DNA of 64,000 nucleotides from Mesocentrotus franciscanus (lineage: Eukaryota; Echinodermata; Echinoidea; Camarodonta; Strongylocentrotidae): assembly GCA_037976565.1 (NCBI GenBank), contig CP137672.1:28546877-28610876 (forward strand), read 5' to 3'. The stretch's first letter is position 1, and every line of letters starts with the position of its first letter. Both the position numbers and the translations under genes were made by a program. Under the pieces are notes generated by a model. It did no database searches. It saw nothing but the letters and a program-made list of their open reading frames with translations, and was not told where the DNA came from. This document shows positions 12,701-24,635 of the stretch, piece after piece.

Positions 12701-13077
12701 TCGTTCGTGGCACGTTCATTCCATTTTGAGTAGAGTTGTTCTTGTTATGTCTGATGGCAAAAAAGTGAAGAAGCATGTGTCAGTGTAGAACGGAGTATAC
12801 TGATTGAATTGAATCGAAGGTCCATCCAGTTCGGAATTTTGATCTAAGAGTACAATTTTATCATTAGCTGATGAAGCAACGAGTGTTGTGGATTACATCA
12901 GGCCTTGCTGTAGCTTGATGGTGTCTAACGATTCAAGTCCGAATCGTGTCGGTCGGGTACAAAAGACTTTATAGTATAATTGATATGTTATTTTACCTTT
13001 GGACAGGTAGTCGAACTGAATGAAATTGGCAACAAGTGACGTAGCGTCTATATAAGGCCAAAAAAAAATGCATATAT
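9713..13077. other. module A: unique 3.4-kb middle of the composite insertion
   Basis: No coding domain recognised on either strand; the open frames are under 100 codons and featureless. The stretch 12200-12340 is relatively GC-rich with a CCCGG/CCGGG pattern. Found once in the window. Confidence 0.4.
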
Positions 13078-13464
13078 TGTTGGTTGGTTGGTTGGGGTTG
13101 AAGTTTTCATGTTTCTTGTTATTAATATTGATATTGTTCTTGATAACAGGGGAAAGCGGTTTGCCGGATGGCAAGGAGGGGCTATGATTGCTAGAGGTTG
13201 TTTAAGGAATCCGTAATCCCAGGAAACTGGGACTCGGTTGGGTTTCTTCCTCCCGGTTGGTCACGTGACCCGGGTTCCCTACTTGGTATTTGGTTTTTAG
13301 TCAGCCTTTGCCCCTTTTCCCTGTACCATAATGCTTGTACATTGATTGTGCTATATTGTTGAAAATATTGAAAGCCAAACGGTTAACATGGGGAAATTAA
13401 CCCCAGTGGAATAAATGTTGAGAATATGGCAATTGCTGTCTCTATGTTGTATTTCTTCTCACAA
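13078..13464. repeat. module Y (first copy)
   Basis: Starts in GGTTGGTTGGGGTTGAAG and ends TTTCTTCTCACAA. Contains TCACGTGACC, GGAATAAATG (polyadenylation-like) and a short TCT-rich end. Almost identical to 15431-15823, so the duplication is recent. It abuts X' with no gap. Confidence 0.85.
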
Positions 13465-13714
13465 TAAGATTATTCGATTTATCGGATCAGCAATTTGTGA
13501 GAGAATGCGTCCAAAATACAAACCAAAGTTTAATCGAGTTGACAGTAATTTAAACAGTGCAAAAGGTCAAACGGCGGAATTGCTGCGCATCCAAGTTTAT
13601 ACGCGCGATATAGCGGCAGGATGCGCGCATTCCTAGCCGTGTACATTACATGCGCACTGTTATTGATTTAATTCACACGCTCAACAACTTCCACTGGGGT
13701 AAAACGTGTTTCTT
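13465..13714. repeat. module X' (second copy)
   Basis: Second copy of module X, joined directly to the end of Y at 13464/13465. Confidence 0.85.
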
Positions 13715-13904
13715 TTCCCACCTTCCCACCCCTCAATTCCTCTTGTTTGAGGATAAACTAGATTATAAGTGTGGGGTTTCATTGTTCAGTTACTTTGTGT
13801 TGAAATGGCTGCAGGGTTGACATCCTGTCAGAAGAAGAGGGATTGACGTGATATTGATTACCAATGAACATGGACGTAATTTTTGTGTGAATGACTGGTA
13901 GTAT

Positions 13905-14950
13905 CGATTGGATGGTTGGTTGAGGCTTGAAATTGATTAATTTGCTGGAATAAATAACTGATAATATACTAGTGGTTTGTACGTTGGGCCGAAATGTATT
14001 GTGGTTGGGCTTGAAATGGATGGTTGGTTGGGCTAGAAATACCTCGATTTGTTGTTATAAATGTTTGAATATAAACTTCGCAAGTTAGACTATAATGAAC
14101 TAGTGGTTGGCTGGCTGGGCTAGAAATGTTCCGATTTGCTGGTATAAATGTTTGAATATAAACTTCGCAAGTTGGACCGAAATGTACTTATGGTTGGTTG
14201 GTTGGGCTAGATATGGATGGTTGTTGGGCTAGATATGGATGGTTGGTTGGGCTAGAAATGTTTCAATTAGATGTAATAAAGGTTAGAATATATTCGCAGG
14301 TAGGGCCGAAATGTACTTATGGTTGGTTGGTTGGGCTAGAAAGGCCCCAATTTGTTATTAATGTTTTGATATATATTTCGCAGGTTGAGCGAGATGTACG
14401 AATGGTTGGTTGGGCTAGAAATGTTCCGATTTCTTGGTATAAATGTTTGAATATAAACTTCGCAAGTTGGACTAGAATGTACTAATGGTTCGTTGGTTGG
14501 CCTTGAAATGCATGGTTGGTTGGGCTAGAAAATTTGTTGTTATAAGTGTTAGAATATATTCGCAGGTGGGACCGAATGTACTTATTGTTGGTTGGTTGGG
14601 CTAGAAACGTTTTAAGTTGTAATGTATGTTTGAATGTATACTTCGCTTTGAGCGAGATGTACTTGTGGTTGGTTGGTTGGGCTAGAAACGTTTTGAATTG
14701 TGATTAACGTTTGCATACATACTTCGCTTTGAACGAGATGTACTTGTGGTTGGTTGGTTGGGCTAGAAATGTTCCGATTTGCTGGTATAAAAAGTTTGAA
14801 TGTGAACTTCGCAAGTTGGACCGAAATTTATTAATGGTTGGTTGGTTGGGCTTGAAATGGATGGTTGGTTGGGCTAGAAGTGGATGGTTGGTCGGGCTAG
14901 ACATGGCTGGTTGGTTGGGCTAGAAGTGGATGGTTGGTTGGGCTAGAAAT
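13905..14950. repeat. minisatellite built on GGTTGGTTGGGCTAGAAATG
   Basis: About a dozen imperfect units of roughly 75-125 bases. Each has a GGTTGGTTGGGCTAGAAA head and usually a TTTGAATATAAACTTCGCAAG-like middle, followed by ACCGAAATGTACTTATGG. Shorter units cluster near 14840-14945. Open frames through it merely follow the period. Confidence 0.85.
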
Positions 14951-15430
14951 ATTTGTCTGCAGTACGATTGATAGCAGGCAAATATTGTTTACAACTTTAT
15001 ATCGTTATTGAATGCATACTTGGGTCAGGGGCGGTTGCCCCGGTGGAATGTAATTTGCATAGGCAGATCGTACAGGTGTGCCGCATTAGTGTGTAATTGA
15101 ATCGTTCTAGCCTGTGCTTTACAAGAAAACATTTCATTACAATGAAAGTGCTATGTGTTATGTTATGTTTCGACATGGGTCATAAGGTTTTCCAGAGTTT
15201 TATTCTCGTTGAGTTTTACCTCTGGTTTTTAGGCCTGGGCCATGTGCCGTCTGGTTTCCTGATGGAAACGAGAGAGAATGTTTGTAAACATTCATTAGAC
15301 GGCCGGCTCCCGGTAGCCGTTGTCAGGCTATCCCACAATAATTGAAGTGTGTTATTGTGTTATTTGTTTGTATTGGGAGTCAAGAAGGATGACAAGATTG
15401 AAGTGTACAAATAAGATTTGACGTTGTACG
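14951..15430. other. unassigned segment between minisatellite and module Y'
   Basis: Non-repetitive within the window. Some small open frames but no recognisable protein family. Confidence 0.4.
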
Positions 15431-15823
15431 ACAGATTGGTTGGTTGATTGGGGTTGAAGTTTTCATGTTTCTTGTTATTAATATTGATATTGTTCTTGAT
15501 AACAGGGGAAAGCGGTTTGCCGGATGGCAAGGAGGGGCTATGATTGCTAGAGGTTGTTTAAGGGAATTCGTAATCCCAGGAAACTGGGACTCGGTTGGGT
15601 TTCTTCCTCCCGGTTGGTCACGTGACCCGGGTTCCCCCTACTTGGTATTTGGTTTTTAGTCAGCCTTTGCCCCTTTTCCCTGTACCATAATGCTTGTACA
15701 TTGATTGTGCTATATTGTTGAAAATATTGAAGGCCAAACGGTTAACATGGGGAAATTAACCCCAGTGGAATAAATGTTGAGAATATGGCAATTGCTGTCT
15801 CTATGTTGTATTTCTTCTCACAA
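15431..15823. repeat. module Y' (second copy)
   Basis: Copy of 13078-13464 differing by only a few bases; its end at 15823 is the right edge of the composite insertion. Confidence 0.85.
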
Positions 15824-16324
15824 ACAGCTCTAGTTGTGGCAACTACAACGAAAACCCCAATAACCACAATAACGACTACAATTATGTTAATCCAGGAACA
15901 TTTATAGGGAAAACTAGGACACTACATCTAAACGATAATTACCCCACAACGTTTGATAAACATTCATGAAATTCTAATGAAACAGAAAAAACAAGAATGT
16001 CGGGTCGTGAAGTAGACCTAGGCTTATTTTGTCCCATTTGTGTCCACATCCACTATAGATATGTGCATTTATTTCTAAATCTGTAGTACATGTATGTTGT
16101 ATAATGGGCATTAAATATAAGTAGTTACTTGTTAAAATAAAGTAACAGACATAACGAAAGAAAGCTTGCAGAAATAAAGTGTGTTCTGTGTGGGTTTGTT
16201 TTTAATTCGAGACTTTCTGCCTGTATCACGTACATGAACAAGACTTGCATGTCGCTATATTAATATATGTATGCAAATCTGTTATGAATGAACATCTCAT
16301 GCATTGATTATAAGCAGATGTGAG
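15824..16324. repeat. S3 repeat, left part (split by a hAT element)
   Basis: Aligns with 62480-62955 (shared TTGCAGAAATAA, GTGTGTTC, TTGCATGTCGCTCTA-like and CATCTCATGCATT). The alignment resumes at 19369, after the hAT insertion. Confidence 0.75.
16317..16324. repeat. 8-bp target site duplication, left
   Basis: GATGTGAG immediately left of the element; repeated exactly at 19369-19376. Confidence 0.9.
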
Positions 16325-19300
16325 CAGTAGCGTACCTACGGGGGCAGGGCAGTCTGCCCCCTGACAAGCAAACAAAAAAAAAGTAAAGGAAAGGAAAGGA
16401 AAGGAAAAGGGAAAAGAAAAGAAAGAAGGGCCAAAAACACGAGTTAGAAGTGGACCCAGGGCACTCACTTATCCGCATATAGGCCAAGGCTCCGCGGTTA
16501 AGCTAGCCATGCTCTGAGATTTGGGTCGTTTTCAGGTCAGAACTAGCCCTATAAGATTAAAACAAAATGCCGATGATCGCTCTACACTAGGGCGTACAAG
16601 TTACAACGTTGAAAAGTATGTCAGGACTCAGTTAGCTTCAGGTCCATCTGTCAAATCATCATGCCGTTACACAATGTACAGGGCCCGCGGGGGGGGGGAG
16701 CCGCCCCCTCTTTTTTGAAAAAGTATGTTAAAGAAAAATAGAAGGAAATCAACCAAGGGCAAGGCTCCGGCAAAAAACTTTCCTGCAAAATGCGACACCA
16801 CATTAAAGCGCGAAAAAATAGAAAATGCGAGAAGTAAAAACACGGAGGCATCTTCAAGCATGTCGGTAAAGCTTCCGAGTTCGGCAGTTTGCGGATTCAC
16901 AAAATCAGTCCTTAAAAGCCTAATTCGTTCAGAAAATGACAAACTTTTATCGTCAGAATCTGGGTAAAAACACTTCAGTTGTACAGGTGCATCAAAGACG
17001 AACTGTCAGTCAAAAATTTTCTTTTTCAATCTGCGCATAATTATATGCAAATTATACCGAACAAAATCAGTCTCATGCATATCGTTTTTGTGTCACAGAT
17101 GAGTCGTTACTGTTACACTATAGCCTATGGACAGATTGAATAGATGTGTAAATCATTAAAATTATAATCAGTGTACGATGCGAAAACGATTCATCTCCAG
17201 CTTCCGGAAATAATAATAATATTCCGCTTTTGTATGGCGCTTAATACATCTACGATGTCTCTAAGCGCTTTACAGATAATATACTAACCTACGCATTTAC
17301 TCACCGCTTTTGCATAATTTGTGCGTGAGATTTGTTTTTTTTTCTATTAAGTGCCCCTTTTTAAATAATCTCCGATGAGTACCCTTATTCATATTTGAGA
17401 GGTGCCCCCTTTAACTCTGTAATAAGTGCCCCTTTTCATTTCTGATAGTTGCCCCTTTTATTTTGACACGAGCCCCTTGATGTAATCAAATTGATTAATG
17501 TACTATTACCAGTCTTTTTTGTTTTAAAAGATTATATCATGTTTTGTGTGGTTTTGAATAAAATGAACTTAAACTTGAACTTATCCTTTCTAATTAGTAT
17601 CATTTTCCTTCTGATAATTGCACTCTTTCCGTTATCATAAGTGCGCCTTATTTAGTGTGAGGAGTGCCCCATTTTCACCTCTGCTAATTCCCCTTTTTAC
17701 TTTGACATGTGCTCTTTTTCTTTTCTAGTAAGTGTCCTTCTCCCTTTGGATATGTGCCCCCTTTTCCTTTCCCCATAAAAAGTGCTCCTAATTTAAAGCG
17801 ATTAAGAGCAATTTTTTCTTCTTTAATTTCACCCAAATCTGGCTCGCTACGCTCGCTCGTATTAAAAATTGATATAATTATATTTCTTATTAAAGATCTT
17901 TTCAGTCTTTCATGATTAGATTGTGCTTAATCCCCATCAGGATTGTTTTTCCTCTTTATAAGATGTAATTTGTTGCACTGCGACCTCACAAATCTCTGAT
18001 AGTTCGCTCGCAAATAATTATTCTAACCATCACAACCAACTGCTGAGTACATGTATGATTTCCTAAACAATATCTTGGACCATGTAAAGAGAGAAGCAAA
18101 CATTGAAATCATCCCTGATAATGTACTCACAATGTAGGAGTAAATACCAATGTCTAAAAAGTTGTATATTTTCGCTTTGAGGTTTCCCTTTATAGGTGCC
18201 CCTTGTCCCGGAAAGCGTCCTTTATTGTTGGTGCTCCCCCCACTATGAATGACGCTCCGCCGCCCCTGGCCTGCTAAAACCTCTGAATTTTCGGGGGCTC
18301 CGCCCCCGGACCCCCAATTTACACTCCGCTCGCTTCGCTCGCTACGCTCTACCTGATCGTAAATACTTTACCCCCCACTTTGAAAAACGTTCCCCGGGCC
18401 TGATGTAAGGTGTTTTAAGCTAAAGCCCGACGCAAGTGATTGCTGTCTGCCCATCCCAACTGCTGTCCTAGTCTTGTACTGACTGGTTTTGACAATCAAG
18501 TGATACATGTGATACTAGGAAACTATACGCCAAATCGCACGAATTGAGTTTGAAAATTCGATTTTTCTTCAGCTTCTCAGGGGGGCACATCCCGCTTAAT
18601 ATTTTCTTACGAATCGCCCCCTCGCCGCCGGCTGGATCCGCCTCTGTATGTAACCTCCCAGTGCGTGATTTCTCCTATATCTAGTGATATATCATTTTAC
18701 TGTTACATTTTTTTCTCACTTTACTACATTTATTTTTATTGAGTGAATAGATGCATATTCTGAATATTCAGTAGTTTTAATTGTGCAATATGTGGAAATG
18801 AAACAAATGCAAATCAATACAATTCAATTCAATGTCAAATACACCTTTTACATCTCCAAATATGTAGAATTGGGAACATAATTATGTCAATAGCTTTTTC
18901 AAAGAGGAATAATAGAAGTATGTTAATAGAAACATTGTCATTACCAGTTATAAGTTAACCACTGATTTTGTCAAAATTCAATACATTTAACTTTTTTTTA
19001 ATGATAATTTTTACATCTCCAAATATGCAGAATTGGGAACATAATATGTCAATAGCTTCTTCAAAGAGAATATAATAGAAGTACGTTAATAGAAACGTTG
19101 TCATTACCAGTTATAAGTTAACCACTGATTTTGTCAAAATTCAATACATTTACCTTTTTTTGTAATGATAATTTTTTCTTTTAAATCGAAATGGACCACA
19201 GATATGAAGTCGCCCGATCGCAAATATTAATATCGACAAGATCCCTACTGTGTTATTGGGACAACCCCTAGTCCCCCTTCACCCCCTTCCACACCCCAAC

Positions 19301-19368
19301 ACCCCCTTGCTCGTCTAAATCGCTTGCCCCCCCGCCCCCCCTGACGAGGTATGCCAGGTACGCCACTG
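16325..19368. mobile_element. hAT-type DNA transposon, non-autonomous, 3.0 kb
   Basis: Termini are CAGTAGCGTACCT and AGGTACGCCACTG, an inverted repeat with one mismatch, and it is flanked by a perfect 8-bp duplication, the hAT hallmark. The related S3 copy near 62950 lacks it, giving an empty site. Inside there are GTGCCCCTTTT-rich stretches, a SINE-like piece at about 17210-17285 (TGGCGCTTAATAC…AAGCGCTTTACA) and a 162-bp tandem duplication. No transposase is recognisable; open frames near 16521-16967 show no hAT dimerisation domain or catalytic residues I can identify. It probably moved using a transposase encoded elsewhere. Confidence 0.85.
18848..19172. repeat. 162-bp tandem duplication inside the hAT element
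   Basis: Two units, 18848-19010 and 19011-19172, share TTACATCTCCAAATATG, CAGTTATAAGTTAACCACTG and a T-rich end, differing at about ten positions. Confidence 0.85.
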
Positions 19369-20028
19369 GATGTGAGTGCATAGTTTTGGTGACTACATAC
19401 ATAACAAGGCAAGATAAACGTAACATAGTATTCATTTTAGATCTTGGCTAAGATCTCTCTGACGCTTTAGATTGATTTATAAAGTTCTAAGAAAATATAA
19501 ACTTTATCTATCAGAAAAAAGGCATATTTTCAGTTAAGAGTTAAGAAAATTATCCGAAATGTATGTGTAACAGTATATGATGCTAACAAAATAAAATTAT
19601 CAATATTATTGCACTAATTAGTAATTACATAAAAAGATACATTTCTGACAGACCAACCAATTTTCCTATAAGATATGCTGCAGACACTGAGCCCTCTTTG
19701 TTCCAATACATAAAGGGATTAACGTACTCTTAATATCAAGTTAATGATCTTTATCAGGTTGCCCATCATCTCTAAACATGTGTATCATTTAAGTCTTTTG
19801 AGGAACAATCAAAGAGTCTGATCTTTCACGTTAACCCTATGCGGTATTTATTGCTTTAAAAAAATGTATATTCCTAACCGAATTGTATATTTTAGACGTG
19901 ATCAAAAGTCCACTACTAGTTTCTAATTTTAATCTATTAATTGTTCTTTTTTTGTAACGTATTCTTATATTTTGCCGCTGTTGAATTTGTATCTTGTTTT
20001 ACATTGTATTGTAATTGTATAATGTAAT
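19369..20028. repeat. S3 repeat, right part
   Basis: Begins with the right target duplication (19369-19376). Matches 62956-63537, including TAACGTACTCTTAATATCAAG and CAATGATCTTTATCA-like stretches. Confidence 0.75.
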
Positions 20029-21754
20029 ACAGGGCTCTCTTGCAAAGCAGTTTTATGTACTGAAGAAACCACCCTGTATATGGAGCACCTAATAAATAAA
20101 CAAATGAACGAATAGAGAGATATATTTCTAGATGTAACAGTATCCATTGTAAATATTCCATGATAACTACTCCGTTCTTAACTTGACCTTTAGTACCTAT
20201 ACATGACGTTAAATCGCAAAATAACCATCATAATTGAATCCTACTCCCTTCAAAAGCTGGGAATACACCTATCACGTATCATCATGGAACGTTTGGCTCA
20301 CAGGTTTATGCAAATTATGCAAATTGCCCAACATTGCCCGAATGTTGAAATGGTTCTTTAACGACATGAGATCATGAATCATCTCCACGATCATCAAGAA
20401 CAACAACTACAGCAACAAGTTTTCAACGGAAAGACCCTTTTTTAGGTTCATTAAATGCAAAGTTCACTATCCTAACGGGTATATTTGGGGAATCGCTTCG
20501 AAAAAGGTGACGTTCCATATGTTACCAGAGCCAAAATACCTTATCCATGCCCAGGTTTAGACTTAAGAACCTTAAAACAAGCTAATTTGGGTATAGTCCA
20601 ATTGCTCATCATTCTCACAGCGCTAATAACATTAAGTCAAATTGTTTACGATATTTACTAAGGATTAGGGTTTCTGCAATATGAAGATTGATCGTATGTA
20701 ACTGTTTTCCGATGAGCTTATAAAGCGGCTATTTCTTAGATCAACACAATTTAGAGGTAACGAGTCAAAAATGATATATTATACTCACTGTTTGCCGAGA
20801 TCCTGCTAATTAAAATGCGAAATGAATCGTGAGATGAGGCGTCGAGTCCTCTCCTCAGAAATATTTATCCAATAATAGCCGAGCTAAAATGACTTACACA
20901 TAATCTTACACAGTTCAAATAAAAGTAACTGGCAACACAAAGTGACAGGAGAGGTCTCTTCTAGGACGTGTTATAAAGGCGTTTACAATGTCCCTTTCGC
21001 AAGATGAGAGCAGGGTTTGCCTCTGTGTTCTGAATCTGGTTTGACCGATGCCAAAACATGCAGTGTGTCGAGGAAAAGGATCTAGAAATCAATCTTATGC
21101 AAATTCCCTTTGCACAAATGTGCTTCGTGTCATCAGATTTTCATGTAGAAGTGACGGATAACCCGTATGAAATGAAAGACATAGGATGCGTGAGTCCGTA
21201 TTTCACAGTCTGGTGACATTGAGCAGGTACCTGATGGAAGTCAGTCGAGCCATGTGGTTTACAATGTCTCTTTCGCAAGATGAGAACAGAGTTTGTCTCT
21301 GTGTCATTAATCCGGTTTGACTGATGCCAAAACGTGCAATGTGTCGAGGAAAATGATCTAGAAATCAATCTTATGCAAATTCCCTTTGCACAAATGTGCT
21401 TCGTGTCATCAGATTTTCATGTAGAAGTGACGGATAACCCGTATGAAATGAAAGACATAGGATGCGTGAGTCCGTATTTCACAGTCTGGTGACATTGAGC
21501 GGGTACCTGATGCAAGTCAGTCGAGCCAAACGATGGGGAAAAATCACATAACTAGAGCTAGCCAACCAAACCAAGGAATCATATCTCTTGCTCAATGAGT
21601 CGGTCCTGATGGCATTGTGATGCAAATCAAATCACGTCATATATAGTGGTCTGGGCATTTCGCCCAGCAAGTCTCTCCCTAGGCAGAAAACAAATACTTT
21701 TTTTGGGGAGGCTTCAATAAATATCAACTGCCATCGCCTTTGAGTACTCTTCCC
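20029..21754. repeat. S2 long repeat, most complete copy
   Basis: Opens with the GGGCTCTCTTGCAAAGCAG module ending AATAAATAAACAAATGAACGAA, then carries the full S2 body. Minus-strand CAG acceptors before ACTGTGAAATACGG occur twice (exon starts at 21209 and 21485) because of an internal duplication. Confidence 0.8.
20982..21533. repeat. 276-bp tandem duplication inside S2
   Basis: Units 20982-21257 and 21258-21533 both run from TTTACAATGTC through CAGTCTGGTGACATTGAGC to CAGTCGAGCC. The S2 copies at 8.5 and 53 kb have one unit. Confidence 0.9.
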
Positions 21755-21793
21755 ACAATGGGTTTACTCATGGACCCTGGATTATTCAACACA

Positions 21794-21826
<33 letters not shown>

Positions 21827-22300
21827 GAAAAGTGACTTTGCCTGGAAACCACACACATCTATGCCCGAGTGTGGGCTTGTATCAAGGGTAAAAGAAGAAA
21901 GAAAAACACATTTGAAAGAAACATTCTGAAAAGAAACGTACCTTGATTTAAATCATTTGTAATGATATTCACGCTGATCACTGATTGTATCCCGATAAGC
22001 ATGGGTGCACGGAAGCTCATAAACCTGTTTGTCGAATAGATTCTAAAGAGTAAAATTACAATAGAAAACTGTTTGGGAAAGTGTAAGCATGTCCAAATTT
22101 AGGCATTACTCCATTCCGCTTTGATACAAACATTTCTTGCCCAAATAACAAACGAGAAAACTGAAACAGACATAATTATAACAGAAGTGAAAAATGGAAA
22201 CAATATTCTGGCTTCTGTTTATTACACTTTACCTGATATTCAGGTCTACCATCCTCAACACGATTACAGATATGTATATCTATTTTCTATTGTAGGTCAT
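21755..22300. repeat. S1 repeat, partial copy B
   Basis: Starts at GGGTTTACTCATGGACCCTGG with a (GA)n tract and ends near 22300, just after TATGTATATCTATT; matches 2775-3330 and 55910-56460. The exon-like donor (CAAG|GTACG, minus strand) is at 21942. Confidence 0.75.
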
Positions 22301-22760
22301 GAAATGTTAGAGGCAGCGCTCACGGGGGGCTCGAGGACCCCTCCCCACCTACGTTATCAAGTACACCAAATTCCCCCTTTTTACTATAGATAACAAAAAA
22401 CTTTTCTTTTTAATGAGTGCCCCTTCCCTCTTCTCATAAGTGTACCTTTTCACTCCTGATAAGAAGTGCCCCTGTTCTAATCGTATATTTTAAGTATACG
22501 AAATGCCCATTGCCAGCTCTGATAAGTGCCCCTTTACCTAGACAGGTGGCCCTTTTCCTTTTTAATAATAATAATAATAATAATAATTATAACAATACTA
22601 TATATTTTTATAGCGCACCTATCCACCACGCAAGGTGCTCAAGGCAATCCAATATTACCCCGGCTCTGCTAGGCTACCGATTTTGTTGCTCATAGCATTC
22701 AAGGAATTCCTTCCTACAGGTACCAATTTAACACCTGTCATTCTTTAAACCCTATGCCCT
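22301..22760. repeat. SINE-like and GTGCCCCTTTT-type repeat fragments
   Basis: GTGCCCCTT phrases like those in the hAT element, then an (AAT)n run at 22563-22588 and TTTTTATAGCGCACC…CAAGGTGCTCAAGGC, which resembles the common marine-invertebrate SINE-like TATAGCGC motif. Confidence 0.5.
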
Positions 22761-24155
22761 TTTGAACTTCATAGAATACCATGGTTATCAATCGTGACAT
22801 AAATAAATAATACCAAACGAATATTTCAGAAAACAGTATAAAACGGTGGTTTAAAATGGAAATATGATAAATGCAGTGTTTATACATTACAATTACAAAG
22901 CCTAGTATTATAGTTATCCATTATAATACAAATGTCACACTTCTTGAAGTGAAGATGGAGTTTTTCCTCTCTTTTGGCCACATGATATTCAGTTTCTTTC
23001 TGTTTTTTTTTTAAAGAGGCCTCAAAAACATGTTTGATATCTTTGCACTTGCATACGTATACAAATATTTAAGGGATAAAAACAACAATGTTTTCATATT
23101 CATTGATCTAAGGCATAAAAATGTATTACATGAAAACAGTAAATAGGGTGAGTGTTGGACGGTTGAACGACATTTTATGCTATGGAATTTTCCTAAACCT
23201 AAACAGATTCAAAGCTGTGTCTGCTATTCACTGGACCTCTACATTTGCACTGTTTGCGCTGATAACGGCTGCCGGAGCTAAGGCTAGGCTAAGAATTTCC
23301 AAAGCTCTTTGGAAGCGCATAGAGATGTTATTTCATAACGTATTAAGCGCTATACAAGAACTGAATATTATTTTATTATTATTTCCACACAATATAAATC
23401 AAGTTTCATTTAAAATTATTCTACTTTTCTTTTCGAGGTATTAAATTTTGTATTGATTTTTTTATATTTCAAATGTAACCATGCTTTGTTTGAATTTTGC
23501 ATAATATCTATTATTATGATATTTGTATTTTTGGGGGAAATGAATGAAAAAAGTCGAAAGATTTTCATGTGATTCTAACAGAAAGAAATTAATATATCTT
23601 GGTTTGAATCAAGAAACATTTTTTCCCCCCATGTTTGTTCTTCTGTGATTGAAACAACCTTTCATGTTTTATTTGTGTTTAGAAAAGATTAGTGGAGAGA
23701 ACTTTGATATATTGTAATTTGTTTTCACGCTCATTTCGACACAGACCTAAGATATGCAGCAACATTTTCTTTTCTTCCAATTCTCTCTTTCCTTGCTTTA
23801 TTTTCTGTTGTCTTATATACTTTTTTAATTGTTATTTTACATTTATGTCTTATCTGTCAGTCGTCATTGTCTCTTTTGACCTTTGCAGTGTTCACTATAC
23901 TTTTTACGTGTCGTAACAAGTTTTCAAATTATGGATTTATAATTGTATTATTATTCTGCAATTTTTTGGTAATCTATGTATATATATATTTTTTCTTCAA
24001 GTCAATCTTTCCATGTTACAAACATTATGTTTGTCATTATGTTGAGGGATCCACATTTTACAAGCTCTGCTTTTCAGTGGATTCCTCCTTTTCCACAGGT
24101 TTATCTTTAAAAAACTTTTTTTTAAAGTTAGCGGATATAGAAATGGTCATATTAA
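22761..24155. other. unassigned region with a short SINE-like tail
   Basis: AT-rich. Around 23310-23385 GGAAGCGCATAGAGATG…AAGCGCTATACAAGAACTG is followed by a TTATTATT run, a SINE-like tail. The longer open frame near 23867-24292 is hydrophobic T-rich low-complexity sequence and is not supported as a gene. Confidence 0.4.
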
Positions 24156-24288
24156 CGGATATTTCAGCCATCTCTGAACCGATTTTGATCAAACAAAGAT
24201 GCTCTTGCAATTTGACACTCGGTTTCCCATTATTTCACAAAATAATTATTTTGTGTAGCGCCCTCTATACAAAAACTGAAATATCCCT
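24156..24288. mobile_element. TTAA-flanked MITE, 133 bp
   Basis: Left end CGGATATTTCAG and right end CTGAAATATCCCT are inverted over 11 bases, with TTAA at 24152-24155 and 24289-24292. Fits piggyBac- or Kolobok-type miniature elements. Confidence 0.65.
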
Positions 24289-24635
24289 TTAAGGTGGTAT
24301 GCATACATCATACATAGAGAGAGAGAGAGAGAGTGGAGGCGAGGGATAAGTGTACCCCAAACAAAAGACGAGTGGTTTTACATAATTGGAAGGTTTGTAC
24401 ATGTAAAAAGAATGATAAGATAATTATGCACGATCGTACCTAGTTTTTGTATTTTGTCTTCATGTATTTGTTAAGCTTTCGATCTACACCTCATGATCTT
24501 CTTCAGGACTCATGTATTCACATATGATTGACAGGTTTATATTGATGTTTATACCGATGTTGCGTTTTAATCTACATCCTGCATTTCTGAGTGGTTCCTC
24601 AGCGAAATGTGGAGTGATCATTGATACTTGATCGT

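Larger units (their letters stand above)
9196..15823. mobile_element. composite insertion with duplicated end modules (X-A-Y-X'-T-Y')
   Basis: Repeat copies without this insertion (near 53950 and 62480) show that about 6.6 kb is extra here. Within it, module X (9457-9712) recurs as X' (13465-13714) and module Y (13078-13464) recurs as Y' (15431-15823), both nearly identical. The pieces between differ completely: A (9713-13077) and the minisatellite T (13715-15430). Y ends with an AATAAA and a T/C-rich tail like the 3' end of an LTR, but no TG…CA boundaries, primer-binding site or pol genes are visible. A non-autonomous LTR-like or tandem retroelement is possible. Confidence 0.5.

Noticed and set aside
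12860..12885. Hammerhead ribozyme core (CTGATGA) in the composite insertion
   Set aside because: The CTGATGA is not followed by the required GAAA and pairing stems.
13415..13636. Peptide shared by 9378-9605 and 13415-13636
   Set aside because: The conservation comes from recent duplication of module X; no start context, domain or codon signal.
13078..15823. Y and Y' as a simple LTR pair
   Set aside because: No TG…CA ends, no tRNA primer site after Y, no polypurine tract, and the left boundary falls in the GGTTGG repeat; kept as a composite element instead.
16651..16967. Antiparallel open frames in the hAT element as transposase remnants
   Set aside because: No recognisable hAT transposase motif; the GC-rich stretch and short length are compatible with chance.
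23867..24292. 141-codon open frame with hydrophobic stretches
   Set aside because: T-rich low-complexity sequence; its end overlaps a TTAA MITE; no domain or splice context.
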